Shown: positions 1-10,118 of the stretch, one piece after another
Layout of the letters: each line of letters opens with the position of its first letter
Numbering within the stretch: position 1 is the stretch's first letter
Source: Bacillota bacterium
GTDB taxonomy: Bacteria > Bacillota > Limnochordia > DTU087
Reading direction: 5' to 3'
Assembly: GCA_012519025.1 (NCBI GenBank)
Contig: JAAYQZ010000013.1
Coordinates: 1-57,502, forward strand
DNA: 57,502 nt
The notes under the pieces: model-generated
Seen by the model: only the letters and a program-made list of their open reading frames with translations
What the model was told of the DNA's origin: nothing
Databases searched by the model: none
Made by a program: the position numbers and the translations under genes

Positions 1-994
1 CGACGTGCTGGTCGCCCCGTCCATAACCGCGCAAGTTGGTTATGCCTTTGCCTTTGATTCTAAAAGACGTTCCTGTCTGGGTACCTTCCGGGATTCGCAG
101 TTTAACGCGCCCCTCTAAAGTAGGTACCTCTAACTCATCACCAAGGGCTGCCTGCACGAAATTAATCGGCATTTCGTAGTAAATGTCATTCCCCCGACGC
201 TGGAAAAATGCATGTGGGCGCACTGTTACAAACACATACAGATCACCCGATGGGCCGCCCCTAGAACCGGCTTCGCCTTCCCCGGGAACCCGCAGCCGGA
301 AGCCGCTGTCAATTCCCGCCGGAATTTTAACACTGATCTTCCGCATGCGCCGCACACGGCCCTCTCCCCGGCATTCTCGGCAGGGTGTTTCAACGGTTTT
401 GCCATCTCCGCCGCAAGTTGGGCAAGGCCTTACATTAACAAAACGTCCGAAAACACTTTCTTGGACCTGCTGAACCTGCCCGGTGCCTCCGCACTGAGAG
501 CAGGTGTGGATCGGTGTGCCCGGTTCCGCTTGATTCCCGCTGCAGCGGGGACAAGTTTCTGTTCTGGGTAATTCGATTTCCGTATCTACCCCAAAGGCGG
601 CCTCTTCAAATTCAATCGTCAGATCAAACCTCAAATCCTGCCCTTTTTGCGGCCCTGTACGGCTTTGGCGACCCATTCCTCCGCCAAAGAACATATCGAA
701 AATATCACCGAAATCCCCAAACCCTTCAAAGCCGCCAAAGCCTTCAAAACCACCGGGGCCATTTGCTCCGTCAAAGGCCGCATGACCAAATTGGTCATAT
801 TGTTGTTTCAGCTTTTCATCGCCCAGCACGCGGTAAGCTTCACTGGCCTCTTTAAATTTGTCCTCAGCATTGGGATCATCCTGATTCACATCAGGGTGAT
901 ATTTGCGAGCGAGGTTGCGATAAGCTTTTTTTATTTCAGCCTCAGAAGCCCCCCGCTCCACCCCCAAGACTTCATAGTAATCTCGCTTGGCCAT
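1..994 (-). CDS. dnaJ: Chaperone protein DnaJ (partial, 3' end outside window)
   Basis: Hsp40 co-chaperone that stimulates DnaK ATPase and delivers unfolded clients in the cytoplasm. Translating the minus strand from ATG at 994 gives the start [12 protein letters not shown], a J-domain with the HPD triad (YHPDVNQ), a Gly/Phe-rich stretch ([16 protein letters not shown]) and four Cys-rich zinc motifs ([32 protein letters not shown]), then the start of the C-terminal client-binding domain. The first zinc motif lacks its usual final Gly. The reading frame is open to base 1, so about 50 C-terminal residues are missing. It follows dnaK by 62 bases and ends the hrcA-grpE-dnaK-dnaJ operon. SD-like GGCGGTG precedes the start. 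Confidence 0.97.
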   Translation of the reverse strand, partial: MAKRDYYEVLGVERGASEAEIKKAYRNLARKYHPDVNQDDPNAEDKFKEASEAYRVLGDEKLKQQYDQFGHAAFDGANGPGGFEGFGGFEGFGDFGDIFDMFFGGGMGRQSRTGPQKGQDLRFDLTIEFEEAAFGVDTEIELPRTETCPRCSGNQAEPGTPIHTCSQCGGTGQVQQVQESVFGRFVNVRPCPTCGGDGKTVETPCRECRGEGRVRRMRKISVKIPAGIDSGFRLRVPGEGEAGSRGGPSGDLYVFVTVRPHAFFQRRGNDIYYEMPINFVQAALGDELEVPTLEGRVKLRIPEGTQTGTSFRIKGKGITNLRGYGRGDQHV

Positions 995-1056
995 GATGCA
1001 CCGCCTTTTCTAGCAACCTAACTAAACCACTATTACCGTGTTTAAAGCCCATTATT

Positions 1057-2901
1057 CTAGTCGTCGTCAACGACTGTGTAATCGGCATCTACGACATTGT
1101 CATCGTCATTTTCCCGGCCCTGACCGGCACCACTTTGGCCGGTATGCTGCTCTTGACCTTCTGCAGGATTGGCTTCTGCGTACATTCGGGATGTAACACC
1201 GTGCAGCGCCGTACTTAAAGCATCAAGCTTCTCTTTGATAACCTCTAAATCGTCACCTTCACTGGCCTCAGCCAGCTCTGTCTTGGCTGCCTCAATTTTC
1301 GCTTTTTCGTCGGCATCAGCTTTATCTCCCAATTCCTTAAGGGTTTTATCCACGGTGTAAATGAGCTGTTCTGCCTGGTTTTTAACATCGATCAATTCCC
1401 TGCGCCGTTTATCTTCCTCAGAGTGGAGTTCAGCCTCTTGCACCATTTTCTCTATCTCTTCCTCTGAAAGTCCGCTTGAGGAAGTAATCGTAATGCGCTG
1501 TTCCTTTCCAGTACCCCGATCTTTGGCAGATACATTCACAATCCCATTGGCATCTATATCAAAGGCTACCTCAATTTGCGGGACCCCTCGAGGCGCCGGG
1601 GGTATTCCGGTCAGCTGAAATCTGCCCAAAGTAACATTATCAGCGGCCATTGGCCTTTCTCCCTGCAGTACGTGAATATCGACAGCGGTTTGATTATCTG
1701 CCGCAGTACTAAATACTTGTGATTGACTGGTGGGGATAGTGGTGTTCCGCTCGATCAGTCGGGTCATCACACCACCCAAAGTCTCGATTCCCAAAGACAA
1801 CGGCGTCACATCCAAAAGCACGATGTCTTTGACTTCACCGGCCAAAACGCCTGCTTGAATGGCTGCACCTATTGCTACACATTCATCAGGATTGACACCT
1901 TTAAAAGGCTCCTTGCCCAGTTTTTTACGAATAGCGTCCTGCACTGCCGGTATGCGAGTGGTACCACCGACTAAGATAATTTTATCGATTTCATGGGGTT
2001 TAAGCCCGGAATCATCTAGCGCCCTTTGAGTCGGTCCCATGGTCGCTTCAACCAAATCTGCTGTTAATTCGTTGAATTTTGCCCGCGTGAGGTTGATATC
2101 CATATGCAAAGGGCCCGCTTCCCCGGCACTGATAAACGGCAAGTTGATATTGGCCGTTTGTAATCCGGAAAGCTCAATTTTGGCCTTTTCAGCCGCTTCC
2201 CGCAAACGCTGCACTGCTATGCGATCTTTACTTAGATCGATACCATTCTCACTGCGAAACTGCTGTACGAGGTGGTCTACTATTCGGTTGTCAAAATCAT
2301 CACCACCAAGGCGATTGTTGCCATGGCTGGCAAGCACCTCAAATACACCTTCTCCAACTTCGAGGATGGAAACATCAAATGTCCCTCCGCCTAAATCGAA
2401 GACTAACAGCGTCTGGTCCTGGTCTTTATCAAGGCCATATGCTAAAGAAGCCGCTGTGGGCTCATTAATAATTCTCAACACCTCAAGGCCTGCAATCGTT
2501 CCAGCGTCTTTTGTAGCCTGTCGTTGAGCATCGGTAAAATAAGCAGGCACAGTGATAACAGCTTTAGTTACCGACTCACCCAGATAGTTCTCTGCCTCTT
2601 CTTTCAATTTCTGCAAAATCATAGCTGAGATCTGCTGTGCAGTATATGTTTTATCATCAATGGTCACAGAATAATTGGTCCCCATATGGCGTTTTACAGA
2701 CATCATGGTGCGATCCGGATTGGTCACTGCCTGCCGTCGGGCAACCTCACCAATTAAGCGCTCCCCTTTTTGCGTAAAGGCCACCACAGATGCAGTGGTT
2801 CGACTTCCTTCTGAGTTGGGGATTACCACCGGTTCACCGGCTTCGATGGCTGCGACCACCGAGTTTGTTGTGCCAAGATCAATACCAACTACTTTTCCCA
2901 T
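1057..2901 (-). CDS. dnaK: Chaperone protein DnaK (Hsp70)
   Basis: ATP-dependent Hsp70 chaperone, 614 aa, the usual length. It has the actin-like ATPase domain (phosphate-1 loop GIDLGTTNS near residue 6, the [10 protein letters not shown] loop near 170, [10 protein letters not shown] near 310), the linker ([11 protein letters not shown]), the beta-sandwich substrate domain at about 385-500, a helical lid, and an acidic tail ([12 protein letters not shown]) typical of bacterial DnaK. The start ATG at 2901 follows AGGAGGATGTAGT, a good Shine-Dalgarno. It lies 49 bases after grpE and 62 before dnaJ, in the HrcA/CIRCE-controlled heat-shock operon. Works with GrpE (nucleotide exchange) and DnaJ. 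Confidence 0.99.
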   Translation of the reverse strand: MGKVVGIDLGTTNSVVAAIEAGEPVVIPNSEGSRTTASVVAFTQKGERLIGEVARRQAVTNPDRTMMSVKRHMGTNYSVTIDDKTYTAQQISAMILQKLKEEAENYLGESVTKAVITVPAYFTDAQRQATKDAGTIAGLEVLRIINEPTAASLAYGLDKDQDQTLLVFDLGGGTFDVSILEVGEGVFEVLASHGNNRLGGDDFDNRIVDHLVQQFRSENGIDLSKDRIAVQRLREAAEKAKIELSGLQTANINLPFISAGEAGPLHMDINLTRAKFNELTADLVEATMGPTQRALDDSGLKPHEIDKIILVGGTTRIPAVQDAIRKKLGKEPFKGVNPDECVAIGAAIQAGVLAGEVKDIVLLDVTPLSLGIETLGGVMTRLIERNTTIPTSQSQVFSTAADNQTAVDIHVLQGERPMAADNVTLGRFQLTGIPPAPRGVPQIEVAFDIDANGIVNVSAKDRGTGKEQRITITSSSGLSEEEIEKMVQEAELHSEEDKRRRELIDVKNQAEQLIYTVDKTLKELGDKADADEKAKIEAAKTELAEASEGDDLEVIKEKLDALSTALHGVTSRMYAEANPAEGQEQHTGQSGAGQGRENDDDNVVDADYTVVDDD

Positions 2902-2950
2902 ACTACATCCTCCTCGTCTTTAACCCATTCAAACCTTAACTAAATTGCGG

Positions 2951-3607
2951 CTAATTTTGGATTTTGGCCACTTTCACCACAGCGGCCCGAAGCACACGAT
3001 CACCAAACAAATAGCCCTTTTGTAGTTCCTCCACAATCTGATTATCCTGCTTGGGGTCACAAGTTTCTTCAATCCCAACAGCGTCATGCAAATGAGGATC
3101 AAATACTTCCCCAACAGTCTTTATCGGCTCAAGGCCCTTGCTGCCCAAAATCTCGAAAAACTGCCTGTAAAGCAGTTCCACTCCACTGCGAATAGACTCA
3201 CCATCCCCGTCATTTTGGGCGTGCAAAGCACGGTGAAAGTTATCTAAAACGGGCAAAAGTTCGGCGATAAGCTCCTCATTTGCCCGGATAATATTCTCTT
3301 GTTTTTCTTGGCGAGAACGTCTGCGGAAATTATCATAATCAGCCCGCATTCTGAGCAGTCTTTGTTCAAGCTCCGCATTCGCCACTTCCAGCTCGCTGAG
3401 CTTTTTCGCAAGAAGCAATCCATCTAGATTTTCTCCTAAATCTTCGCTGTCATCCCCCCGGCAAAAGCCATGCTCTGTATCCAACGGCTCTTGGACATCC
3501 TCATTGTTGTTTGATGAATGCCTCGCATCAATGGGGGGACTTTGATCTTTTGTGGGCTTTTGCCCATATTCGTCTTCTTTATGAGAGGACGTTTTGTCAT
3601 CTTTCAT
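2951..3607 (-). CDS. grpE: Nucleotide exchange factor GrpE
   Basis: GrpE releases ADP from DnaK. The frame can be read from a TTG at 3697 (248 aa), but I prefer ATG at 3607 (218 aa). The predicted N-terminus MKDDKTSSHKEDEYGQ is hydrophilic, as usual for GrpE, while the upstream extension is basic, Gly-rich and unlike the family. A long helix/coiled coil (LSELEVANAELEQRLLRMRADYDNFRRR) precedes the C-terminal beta domain (GEVFDPHLHDAVG ... YLFGDRVLRAAVVKVAK), which carries the GrpE signature. The start is unusual: the only good Shine-Dalgarno (AAAGGAG) lies about 45 bases upstream, separated from ATG by a GC-rich hairpin. Second gene of the hrcA operon. Confidence 0.96.
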   Translation of the reverse strand: MKDDKTSSHKEDEYGQKPTKDQSPPIDARHSSNNNEDVQEPLDTEHGFCRGDDSEDLGENLDGLLLAKKLSELEVANAELEQRLLRMRADYDNFRRRSRQEKQENIIRANEELIAELLPVLDNFHRALHAQNDGDGESIRSGVELLYRQFFEILGSKGLEPIKTVGEVFDPHLHDAVGIEETCDPKQDNQIVEELQKGYLFGDRVLRAAVVKVAKIQN

Positions 3608-3711
3608 GAAAAGCGGCGCAGCGAACCCAAATTGGGGTGCTCGCGCCTTCTCTCCTTTCTCCCTTTGACCGAGTAAATCCCGACGGCCGGGGCCCAACGC
3701 CTCCGGCCTAA

Positions 3712-4743
3712 TTAACGTCCGGCATCAGTCAATAGTTCGCTGAGATTTGCAGCAATATACTCTACTATCGTAACAACCCGCTCATAATTCATGCGAGTCG
3801 GCCCCAGCACTCCCACTTTACCAAGTACGTGGCCATCCAGCTCATATGATGCAGTCACCAGACTGCAGTGCTGGAAACCTTCGTGAGGGTTTTCGCTGCC
3901 TATAGTAATACGAATACCTGAATTCCCAAGGGTGTCGTTGAGTAAATCCCAAACTACTTTTTCGTTATCCAAAATATTCAGCAGTACCTTGACTTTGTCA
4001 ATATCTTTGAATTCAGGCTGATTGAACAAATGGATGGTACCATCTAAGAATACTTGCTCTTTGTTCAAACTTCCCAAACCTCTGCCAAGAAGAACCAAGG
4101 CTTCGGCCATCAAGGCTTCATCTCGGACTTCCTCCCGCATTTCCCCAAGCAGCGTACTGCTGATGTCGGCAGCCATCACACCAAACAACCGCCTGTTGAA
4201 AAAATCATTAATCCTTGCAACCTCTTCAACCTGCAAAGAACGAGTGGTTTCAACTATATGGCTTTGTACAAATCCGGGATCAATAACTAAAACAAGCAGC
4301 ACATTCCACTCATCCAAAGGAATCAGCTGCAGGCGGCGGATAGCCCCGTGACTTAAATTTGGCGCGACTACCAATGCAGTGTATTGACTCAGGAAAGCCA
4401 ATAGACGAGCGCTTTCGTGGACTAATTCTCCCATCTGACTGTGCTCGCCTCGCAATGTGCTTTGCACTTGCCTAATCTCGGCTTCATTCAACTTATGCGG
4501 ATCCATCAGCGCGTCCACATAAAAGCGGTAGCCTTTATCGGACGGAATCCGGCCCGCGGAAGTATAAGGCTGCTCCAAATAGCCATCCTCTTCCAGATCA
4601 GCCATCTCATTGCGTATGGTTGCCGGGCTTACCCCCAAACTATACCGGCGGGCAATTGTCCGCGAACCTACCGGCTCAGCGGAATTGATATAATCATGGG
4701 TGATAGCCCTGAGTATTTGCTTCTTACGCTCGCTCAACGGCAT
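3712..4743 (-). CDS. hrcA: Heat-inducible transcription repressor HrcA
   Basis: HrcA binds CIRCE operators and represses the dnaK and groE heat-shock genes; its folding depends on GroE, so free chaperone signals repression. 343 aa, normal family length. The N-terminal winged helix (residues 1-75) contains PVGSRTIARRY and the recognition segment GVSPATIRNEMADLEEDGYL. The GAF-like dimerisation domain follows. First gene of the hrcA-grpE-dnaK-dnaJ operon. A perfect CIRCE lies 18 bases upstream of the start, so the operon is autoregulated. Confidence 0.98.
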   Translation of the reverse strand: MPLSERKKQILRAITHDYINSAEPVGSRTIARRYSLGVSPATIRNEMADLEEDGYLEQPYTSAGRIPSDKGYRFYVDALMDPHKLNEAEIRQVQSTLRGEHSQMGELVHESARLLAFLSQYTALVVAPNLSHGAIRRLQLIPLDEWNVLLVLVIDPGFVQSHIVETTRSLQVEEVARINDFFNRRLFGVMAADISSTLLGEMREEVRDEALMAEALVLLGRGLGSLNKEQVFLDGTIHLFNQPEFKDIDKVKVLLNILDNEKVVWDLLNDTLGNSGIRITIGSENPHEGFQHCSLVTASYELDGHVLGKVGVLGPTRMNYERVVTIVEYIAANLSELLTDAGR

Positions 4744-4761
4744 ACACCATCACCTCTTCGG

Positions 4762-4788
4762 TTAGCACTCACCCTAGCAGAGTGCTAA
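4762..4788 (-). promoter_or_regulatory. CIRCE operator (HrcA binding site)
   Basis: Inverted repeat TTAGCACTC, 9-base spacer, GAGTGCTAA at 4762-4770 and 4780-4788. It matches the canonical CIRCE consensus exactly in both arms and in spacer length. It lies between the hrcA promoter and the hrcA start codon, so HrcA bound here would block its own operon. It is the only CIRCE I found in the window. Confidence 0.97.
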
Positions 4789-4801
4789 CATATACACTTT
4801 A

Positions 4802-4830
4802 AAAATAGCATTGTGTACTGATTTTGTCAA
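4802..4830 (-). promoter_or_regulatory. Sigma-A promoter of hrcA-grpE-dnaK-dnaJ
   Basis: On the minus strand a perfect -35 TTGACA (4830-4825), a 17-base spacer, and a -10 TATTTT (4807-4802; 4 of 6 consensus positions). Transcription would start next to the CIRCE operator, the standard architecture for HrcA control. Confidence 0.8.
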
Positions 4831-4909
4831 GATGATCCTGTCTTATACCTGCCTGTTTGATGGCCATCGCCCTAACATTCAATTTTCCGCCAAAGTGCAT
4901 TTACAACTA

Positions 4910-6076
4910 CTAAACAAAAGCAGCCTGTACTTGGTTTGCTAAAAGCAAGCCCTGATCAGTTAGACGCAAACAACCACTGCTGACTTCCAGCAATCCCCGC
5001 TCTGTAAACAAGCTGATTTCCTCATCCCAAAATTGCCACACTGAAACACCGAAGCGTTTCTCAAACGTCTTCAAACAAACGCCGTCTCTGAGCCTAAGCC
5101 CCAACATTATTGTTTCCCCGGCACTACCTTTTATATCGAGGGTCTCCGAATCTGCCTCCGGCAAGCGGTTGTTGTAAACTGATTCCCGGTAAAGATCCAG
5201 ATCATTCACATTGCCAAAGCGGCGCCCCTGCCAATATGAGTACGCTGCACAGCCAAAACCAAGATATGGCCCATTTTTCCAATATATTGAGTTGTGTCGA
5301 GCTTGAAACCCGGGCTTTGCGTAGTTAGAAATTTCGTAGTGTTGGTATCCTCTACTGCCAAGGTATGTGCTGGTATTCTCCATCATGCCAATGACATCGT
5401 CCTCAGTCGGTACGCTGAGCAATCCTTGACTGTGCCATTTACCATAAGGAGTGTTGGGTTCTATTCCAAGTTCATAACAGCTGATATGTTCCGGTGACAA
5501 AGCTGTTGCCTTGCTTAGACTATCAAACCACAATTTGCAGCTTTGCCCCGGAAGCCCAAACATCAAATCCAAACTCAGATTCCTAAAACCAGCTGCTTTG
5601 GCCCCATTGATTACACTATACGCATCTGCGGTAGTGTGGCAGCGACCCAGTTTTTTCAAGGTGCTGTCATCGAAACTCTGTACACCAATACTCAGTCGAT
5701 TGACTCCCATCTGCCGATACAAAGTTAGGCCGTTTCGTTCAATGGTACCGGGGTTCACCTCAATGGTGACTTCCGCCTCATCAGTAATGTCAAAGTTTTT
5801 CCAAAGCTCTTCAAAAAGCATCTGCAGCAGTCCAGACGGCACTACCGATGGAGTACCTCCGCCCACATAAACAGATTGAAAGCGCCTCGGTATACCCGCT
5901 GAGGGCAAAGAAGCCAACCATTCTTTACGCAGCTTCACCTCATGAATCAGGGTTTTTATATAAAGCTCAACCGATACGGCGCTTTTGTGGATGGGGTAAG
6001 ATACAAAATCACAATAGTGGCATTTCGTCTTACAAAAGGGAATGTGAATGTAAATACCCGGCAGTTCATTCTTCAA
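4910..6076 (-). CDS. hemW: Radical SAM heme chaperone HemW
   Basis: HemW (formerly a HemN-like coproporphyrinogen dehydrogenase homolog) binds heme and a radical-SAM [4Fe-4S] cluster. The N-terminal [19 protein letters not shown] holds the CxxxCxxC cluster motif. Further family marks are [15 protein letters not shown] and [11 protein letters not shown], and the C-terminal HemN domain follows. The frame runs upstream to a TTG at 6124 (404 aa), but family alignment favours TTG at 6076 (388 aa), which overlaps the lepA stop by 11 bases and suggests translational coupling. Neither TTG has a strong Shine-Dalgarno, so the exact start is uncertain. lepA-hemW is the conserved order next to hrcA in Bacillota. 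Confidence 0.94.
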   Translation of the reverse strand: MKNELPGIYIHIPFCKTKCHYCDFVSYPIHKSAVSVELYIKTLIHEVKLRKEWLASLPSAGIPRRFQSVYVGGGTPSVVPSGLLQMLFEELWKNFDITDEAEVTIEVNPGTIERNGLTLYRQMGVNRLSIGVQSFDDSTLKKLGRCHTTADAYSVINGAKAAGFRNLSLDLMFGLPGQSCKLWFDSLSKATALSPEHISCYELGIEPNTPYGKWHSQGLLSVPTEDDVIGMMENTSTYLGSRGYQHYEISNYAKPGFQARHNSIYWKNGPYLGFGCAAYSYWQGRRFGNVNDLDLYRESVYNNRLPEADSETLDIKGSAGETIMLGLRLRDGVCLKTFEKRFGVSVWQFWDEEISLFTERGLLEVSSGCLRLTDQGLLLANQVQAAFV

Positions 6077-7865
6077 GACTGAGCACGGCCATGAAGGCTT
6101 CTTGAGGCACTTCCACACTGCCAAGCTGCTTCATGCGCCGTTTACCCTCCTTTTGCCGCTCCAATAGCTTGCGTTTGCGGGTAACGTCCCCACCATAGCA
6201 TTTGGCTAAAACATCCTTGCGAAGTGCCCGAATTGTTTCTCTGGCAACAACCTTACTGCCGATGGCCGCCTGAATGGGTACTTCAAACATTTGCTGGGGA
6301 ATAACATCTTTAAGCTTTTGAGCTAAAGAACGTCCCCGGTGAGGGGCATTATCCCGGTGCGTAATGGTGGACAACGCATCAACCGGTTCCCCGTTCAACA
6401 AGATATCCAGCTTGACAAGATTGGCCTCTTTATATCCAGCTGGCTCATAATCCAAAGATGCATAGCCTCTTGTTCTGGATTTAAGCCGATCGAAAAAATC
6501 CATGATGATCTCGGAAAGTGGCATTTCATAGACAATTTGGACCCGTTCCGGTGTGACATATTCCATAGTTTCGAATATGCCCCGCCGCTCTTGGCAAAGC
6601 TCCATTACCGGGCCCACAAAATCATCGGGTGTCATAATACTGGCCCGCACAAACGGTTCCTTGATGCTGTCTATATCACCGGCATCAGGAAACATCGCCG
6701 GGTTATCAATGATTAGTTCACCAGCATCTTTCTTAAATAGATGGTAGATCACACTGGGAGCTGTAGTAATTAGATTCAATTCGAATTCCCGCTCCAACCG
6801 CTCCTGGATGATCTCCATGTGCAGAAGTCCCAAAAAACCGCAGCGGTAACCGAAGCCCAATGCCACTGATGTTTCAGGCTCAAAAGTTAAAGCAGCATCA
6901 TTCAGCCGCAGCCTTTCTAAAGCATCTCGCAAGGCAGGGTAATCTTCATTATCAACGGGATACAAGCCGCAATAGACCATAGGAGTCACCGGCCGATAGC
7001 CGGGCAAAGGCTTTGCCGCCGGGTGATTTTTTAAAGTAATCGTGTCCCCCACCGGTGCATCCTTTACATCCTTCATACCGGCAATCACACATCCAACTTC
7101 GCCAGCAGACAACGTGTCAACAGGTTCCATCCCCGGTGTAAACACACCCAAATCGTCAACTTCGAAATTTTTCTTCGTGGACATCATAGTAATGATATCC
7201 CCCACGGCAATTTGACCTTCCAAAACCCTCACATAGGCCACCACACCGCGATAAGGATCATAATGGGAATCAAAAATCAAAGCCCGCAAAGAAGTGTCTG
7301 CAGCCCCTTGGGGAGCTGGGACCCGCTCTACAATGGCCTCCAAGATATCATCGATTCCTTCACCAGTTTTTGCACTTGTTAAAATAGCTTCACTGGCATC
7401 GATCCCGATACTCTCCTCCAGCTCACGTTTGACACGCTCGGGATCAGCAGCCGGTAAATCAATCTTGTTAATCACCGGAATAATCTCGAGATCATGCTCT
7501 AAAGCAAGATACAGGTTTGCCAAAGTCTGGGCCTCTATGCCCTGCGATGCATCTATCACAAGCAAAGCACCTTCACAGGCAGCCAGACTGCGGGACACCT
7601 CGTAAATGAAGTCAACGTGTCCAGGAGTATCGATTAGGTTGAGAACATATTCTTTGGCATCCGACGCTTTATACTGCAGCCGCACTGCCTGCAGCTTGAT
7701 GGTAATGCCTCTTTCTCGCTCAAGCTCCATGGAATCAAGGTGTTGATCAGCCATCTGCCGCTCTGCCACTCGACCCGTTCGCTCTAATATGCGATCAGCC
7801 AAAGTCGATTTTCCATGATCAATGTGAGCGATAATACAAAAATTACGAATTCCGTCTTGGCGCAT
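6066..7865 (-). CDS. lepA: Elongation factor 4 (LepA)
   Basis: Ribosomal translocation/back-translocation GTPase, 599 aa, the normal length. N-terminal G domain: P-loop AHIDHGKST near residue 13, switch region with [14 protein letters not shown] (G3) and NKIDLP (G4). EF-G-like domains II, III and V follow, and the LepA-specific C-terminal domain ends in [28 protein letters not shown] lies 6 bases upstream of ATG 7865. Divergent from murJ, with its own promoter in the 147-base gap; hemW overlaps its 3' end. Confidence 0.98.
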   Translation of the reverse strand: MRQDGIRNFCIIAHIDHGKSTLADRILERTGRVAERQMADQHLDSMELERERGITIKLQAVRLQYKASDAKEYVLNLIDTPGHVDFIYEVSRSLAACEGALLVIDASQGIEAQTLANLYLALEHDLEIIPVINKIDLPAADPERVKRELEESIGIDASEAILTSAKTGEGIDDILEAIVERVPAPQGAADTSLRALIFDSHYDPYRGVVAYVRVLEGQIAVGDIITMMSTKKNFEVDDLGVFTPGMEPVDTLSAGEVGCVIAGMKDVKDAPVGDTITLKNHPAAKPLPGYRPVTPMVYCGLYPVDNEDYPALRDALERLRLNDAALTFEPETSVALGFGYRCGFLGLLHMEIIQERLEREFELNLITTAPSVIYHLFKKDAGELIIDNPAMFPDAGDIDSIKEPFVRASIMTPDDFVGPVMELCQERRGIFETMEYVTPERVQIVYEMPLSEIIMDFFDRLKSRTRGYASLDYEPAGYKEANLVKLDILLNGEPVDALSTITHRDNAPHRGRSLAQKLKDVIPQQMFEVPIQAAIGSKVVARETIRALRKDVLAKCYGGDVTRKRKLLERQKEGKRRMKQLGSVEVPQEAFMAVLSLEE

Positions 7866-7898
7866 GGTTTACCTCGCTTTCGCCCATACTCAAACTGT

Positions 7899-7927
7899 AT
7901 TATAACATTACGCCATTTCCATCACAA
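7899..7927 (-). promoter_or_regulatory. Sigma-A promoter of lepA-hemW
   Basis: Minus strand: -35 TTGTGA (7927-7922), 17-base spacer, perfect -10 TATAAT (7904-7899), ending about 33 bases upstream of the lepA start. It lies in the divergent lepA/murJ gap. Confidence 0.75.
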
Positions 7928-8012
7928 CCACAGCCAACACAAAACTCCAACCAATCAAGGATATGTTGAACACCTTGCCGAATCGAAGTAGGAAGAAACT
8001 GGGGGGCACTTT

Positions 8013-9584
8013 ATGTCTAATGTGGAAAAGCCGTTGGCCCGAACTGCCACTTTGATGATGGCCTTGATTTTTCTAAGCCGCATTCTGGGGTTTGTGCGGA
8101 TCCGGGCAGCGGCAGAGATTTTTGGCCGCACATGGCACACCGATGCTTTCAATGCTGCTTTTGTTATTCCTGATCTAATGTATTTTCTCCTTGTCGGTGG
8201 TGCCTTAAGTTCCGCTTTCATCCCGGTTTTCACCGGTTATTTAGCAAAAGGTGCAGAAGACGAGGCTTGGATAATTGCCACAAGCTTCCTCAATGTTACC
8301 TTCTTAGGCTTGGTGGGTTTTACCGCTCTGGGTGCTTTATTTTCACGGCAATTAGCGCCTTTGGTAGCATACAAATTTAGCGGAGAACAGCTGGATCTTT
8401 TAATCTATTTGATGCGCATCATGTTCCCCGCGGTTTTTTTTACTGCTTTAGCGGGGTTGGCTGTAGGGATTTTGAATTCCTACCAAAAATTCATTGTGCC
8501 GGTTATAGGACCGATCATCTATAACTTAGGTATAATTCTCGGTGCTTATTTATTGGGGCCTAAATTCGGCATTGTCGGTATGGCTTTGGGAACAGTTTTC
8601 GGTGCTGTGGGCAACTTTGGCCTGCAAATTTTCCAGCTTTGGCCTTTCAAAGATCGCTATCGTTTGGACATTCAATGGCAGCACCCCGGCATGAAGCAGA
8701 TTTTAAATCTGATGCTGCCGGCAGTGATCAGTCTGTCCATTGCCCAGGTCAATCTGATAATCAGTCAAAATTTAGCGTCCGCTTTAGCCAAAGGCACAAT
8801 TACCGCCCTACAGATAGCCAACCGCCTCATGCAGTTTCCCCTCGGGGTGTTTGCAATGGGCATTTCTCAAGTGATCTTCCCGACCATGACCAGACATGCC
8901 GCCAGGCAGGAATGGAAGGTGTTCCGTGAGACTTTTTCCGAAGGCCTGCGCAATATATTTTTCATCACCATCCCCTCTGCCGTGGGGTTGTTGGTCCTTG
9001 GCGAACCGCTGGTGCGCTTGCTTTTTGAAGCTGGAGAGTTTGGTGCCGGTGATACCAAAGCCACAGCTTATGCGCTTTTCTTTTACGCCCCGGGGCTTGT
9101 AGCCTTATCCGGGACTCAGCTTTTAACCAGGATATATTATGCCCTGCATGACACTAAAACTCCTGTAAAAGTGGGCTTACAAGCAATTATTATCAACACT
9201 TTACTTAGTTTGGCCTTCTTAAATTTCACATCACTAGGTGCCGGGGGCCTTGCCCTTGCCTATTCCATCACAAATATCACCAACATGACAAGCTACACTC
9301 TGCGTTTGAGGAAACGTTTGGGTCAAATTGATGGAACACGCATTTTAACTACTGTTGCGAAGTCTTCTTTGGCTGCCGCCATCATGGGTATAAGTGTATA
9401 CTATGCCGCGATCTTTATCGGAAAGGCAGTGGATTTGACATCAACTCGCGGCAGGCTTGTCCAAGTGTCTGTACCAGTTGCAGCAGGCGGCCTCATATAC
9501 TTAGGCCTAACCCTTCTATTGCGCATGGAGGAATTGAACTTTCTTGCAGATGCCCTCAAACTCCGCCGCAAACAGAAGGCCTAA
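8013..9584 (+). CDS. murJ: Lipid II flippase MurJ (MviN family)
   Basis: Polytopic inner-membrane protein, 523 aa, that flips lipid II across the cytoplasmic membrane for peptidoglycan synthesis. The N-terminus shows the MurJ/MviN pattern: MMALIFLSRILGFVRIRAAA, AFNAAFVIPDLMYFLLVGGALSSAFIPVF (conserved Arg and the (V/I)PD-L turn), then LPAVISLSIAQVNLIISQNLAS near residue 235. I estimate 13-14 membrane helices. A GGGGGG purine run lies 6 bases upstream of ATG 8013. It is on the plus strand inside a minus-strand neighbourhood, between lepA and spoIIP, and is followed after 58 bases by a small membrane protein. Bacillota also use Amj/YtgP-type flippases, so redundancy elsewhere is possible. Confidence 0.95.
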   Translation: MSNVEKPLARTATLMMALIFLSRILGFVRIRAAAEIFGRTWHTDAFNAAFVIPDLMYFLLVGGALSSAFIPVFTGYLAKGAEDEAWIIATSFLNVTFLGLVGFTALGALFSRQLAPLVAYKFSGEQLDLLIYLMRIMFPAVFFTALAGLAVGILNSYQKFIVPVIGPIIYNLGIILGAYLLGPKFGIVGMALGTVFGAVGNFGLQIFQLWPFKDRYRLDIQWQHPGMKQILNLMLPAVISLSIAQVNLIISQNLASALAKGTITALQIANRLMQFPLGVFAMGISQVIFPTMTRHAARQEWKVFRETFSEGLRNIFFITIPSAVGLLVLGEPLVRLLFEAGEFGAGDTKATAYALFFYAPGLVALSGTQLLTRIYYALHDTKTPVKVGLQAIIINTLLSLAFLNFTSLGAGGLALAYSITNITNMTSYTLRLRKRLGQIDGTRILTTVAKSSLAAAIMGISVYYAAIFIGKAVDLTSTRGRLVQVSVPVAAGGLIYLGLTLLLRMEELNFLADALKLRRKQKA

Positions 9585-9642
9585 AAACATAGCCGGCGAA
9601 ATTCAAAAGTGGTCAATATAGTTAAAGAAGGAAGGGAATGTC

Positions 9643-10095
9643 GTGTATGGGATCACACATGTTTCGGTTGGGGCCCTTTTGGGGGCTCTTTGGCAGAACC
9701 CCTTTGGTGCAGCCGTGGGAGGCTTAGTAAGCCACGGGATCTTAGACGCAGTTCCTCATCATGACTACAAAACTCCTGTCCCAGCTTTAATTGATATAGG
9801 ATTAAGCACTGCTGCGCTTTATTTCCTTTGGCAAAAGGGAAACACTGATCCTAAACCTGGCTCCTATTCAATGTTTGCTGGCGGTCTTTTAGCCGCTCTA
9901 CCAGACGTGGAAATTATTATGGGTTATATTTTGGACAAAATGAAAAAAGGCTGGAGATGGCCCCGGATATACCCAAGCCATACCGGCCTTATTCGCCATG
10001 GGCACATGGATTTTCCTCACGGCTTTTACTTGCAAGCAGCTGTTATTGTCGGCTGTCTTCTCGGCATTTATCTGCTTAAGTTCCGCCCCATTTAG
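9643..10095 (+). CDS. Small His/Asp-rich membrane protein of unknown function
   Basis: 150 aa from GTG 9643, with GAAGGAAGGGAA just upstream as ribosome site. It has about four hydrophobic segments and charged motifs often seen in membrane-embedded metal-dependent hydrolases: GITHVSVGALLG at the N-terminus, GGLVSHGILDAVPHHD near residue 30-42, AALPDVEII near 85, and a late loop SHTGLIRHGHMDFPHG. The spacing of His and Asp resembles DUF457/YdjM-type putative hydrolases, but I cannot assign the family with certainty. It follows murJ on the same strand, so co-transcription with a lipid II flippase is likely; a role in envelope lipids or carriers is only a guess. Confidence 0.75.
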   Translation: MYGITHVSVGALLGALWQNPFGAAVGGLVSHGILDAVPHHDYKTPVPALIDIGLSTAALYFLWQKGNTDPKPGSYSMFAGGLLAALPDVEIIMGYILDKMKKGWRWPRIYPSHTGLIRHGHMDFPHGFYLQAAVIVGCLLGIYLLKFRPI

Positions 10096-10118
10096 TGATC
10101 TCAATCAAACGGCTGCAT

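Noticed and set aside
183-1021. Several plus-strand open frames at the window start
   Set aside because: They lie antisense to dnaJ, whose translation shows a full J-domain and Cys motifs; the plus-strand products are low-complexity.
2951-3697. GrpE starting at TTG 3697
   Set aside because: The GGAGG lies only two bases before the TTG and the extra residues are unlike GrpE; kept as a possible alternative only.
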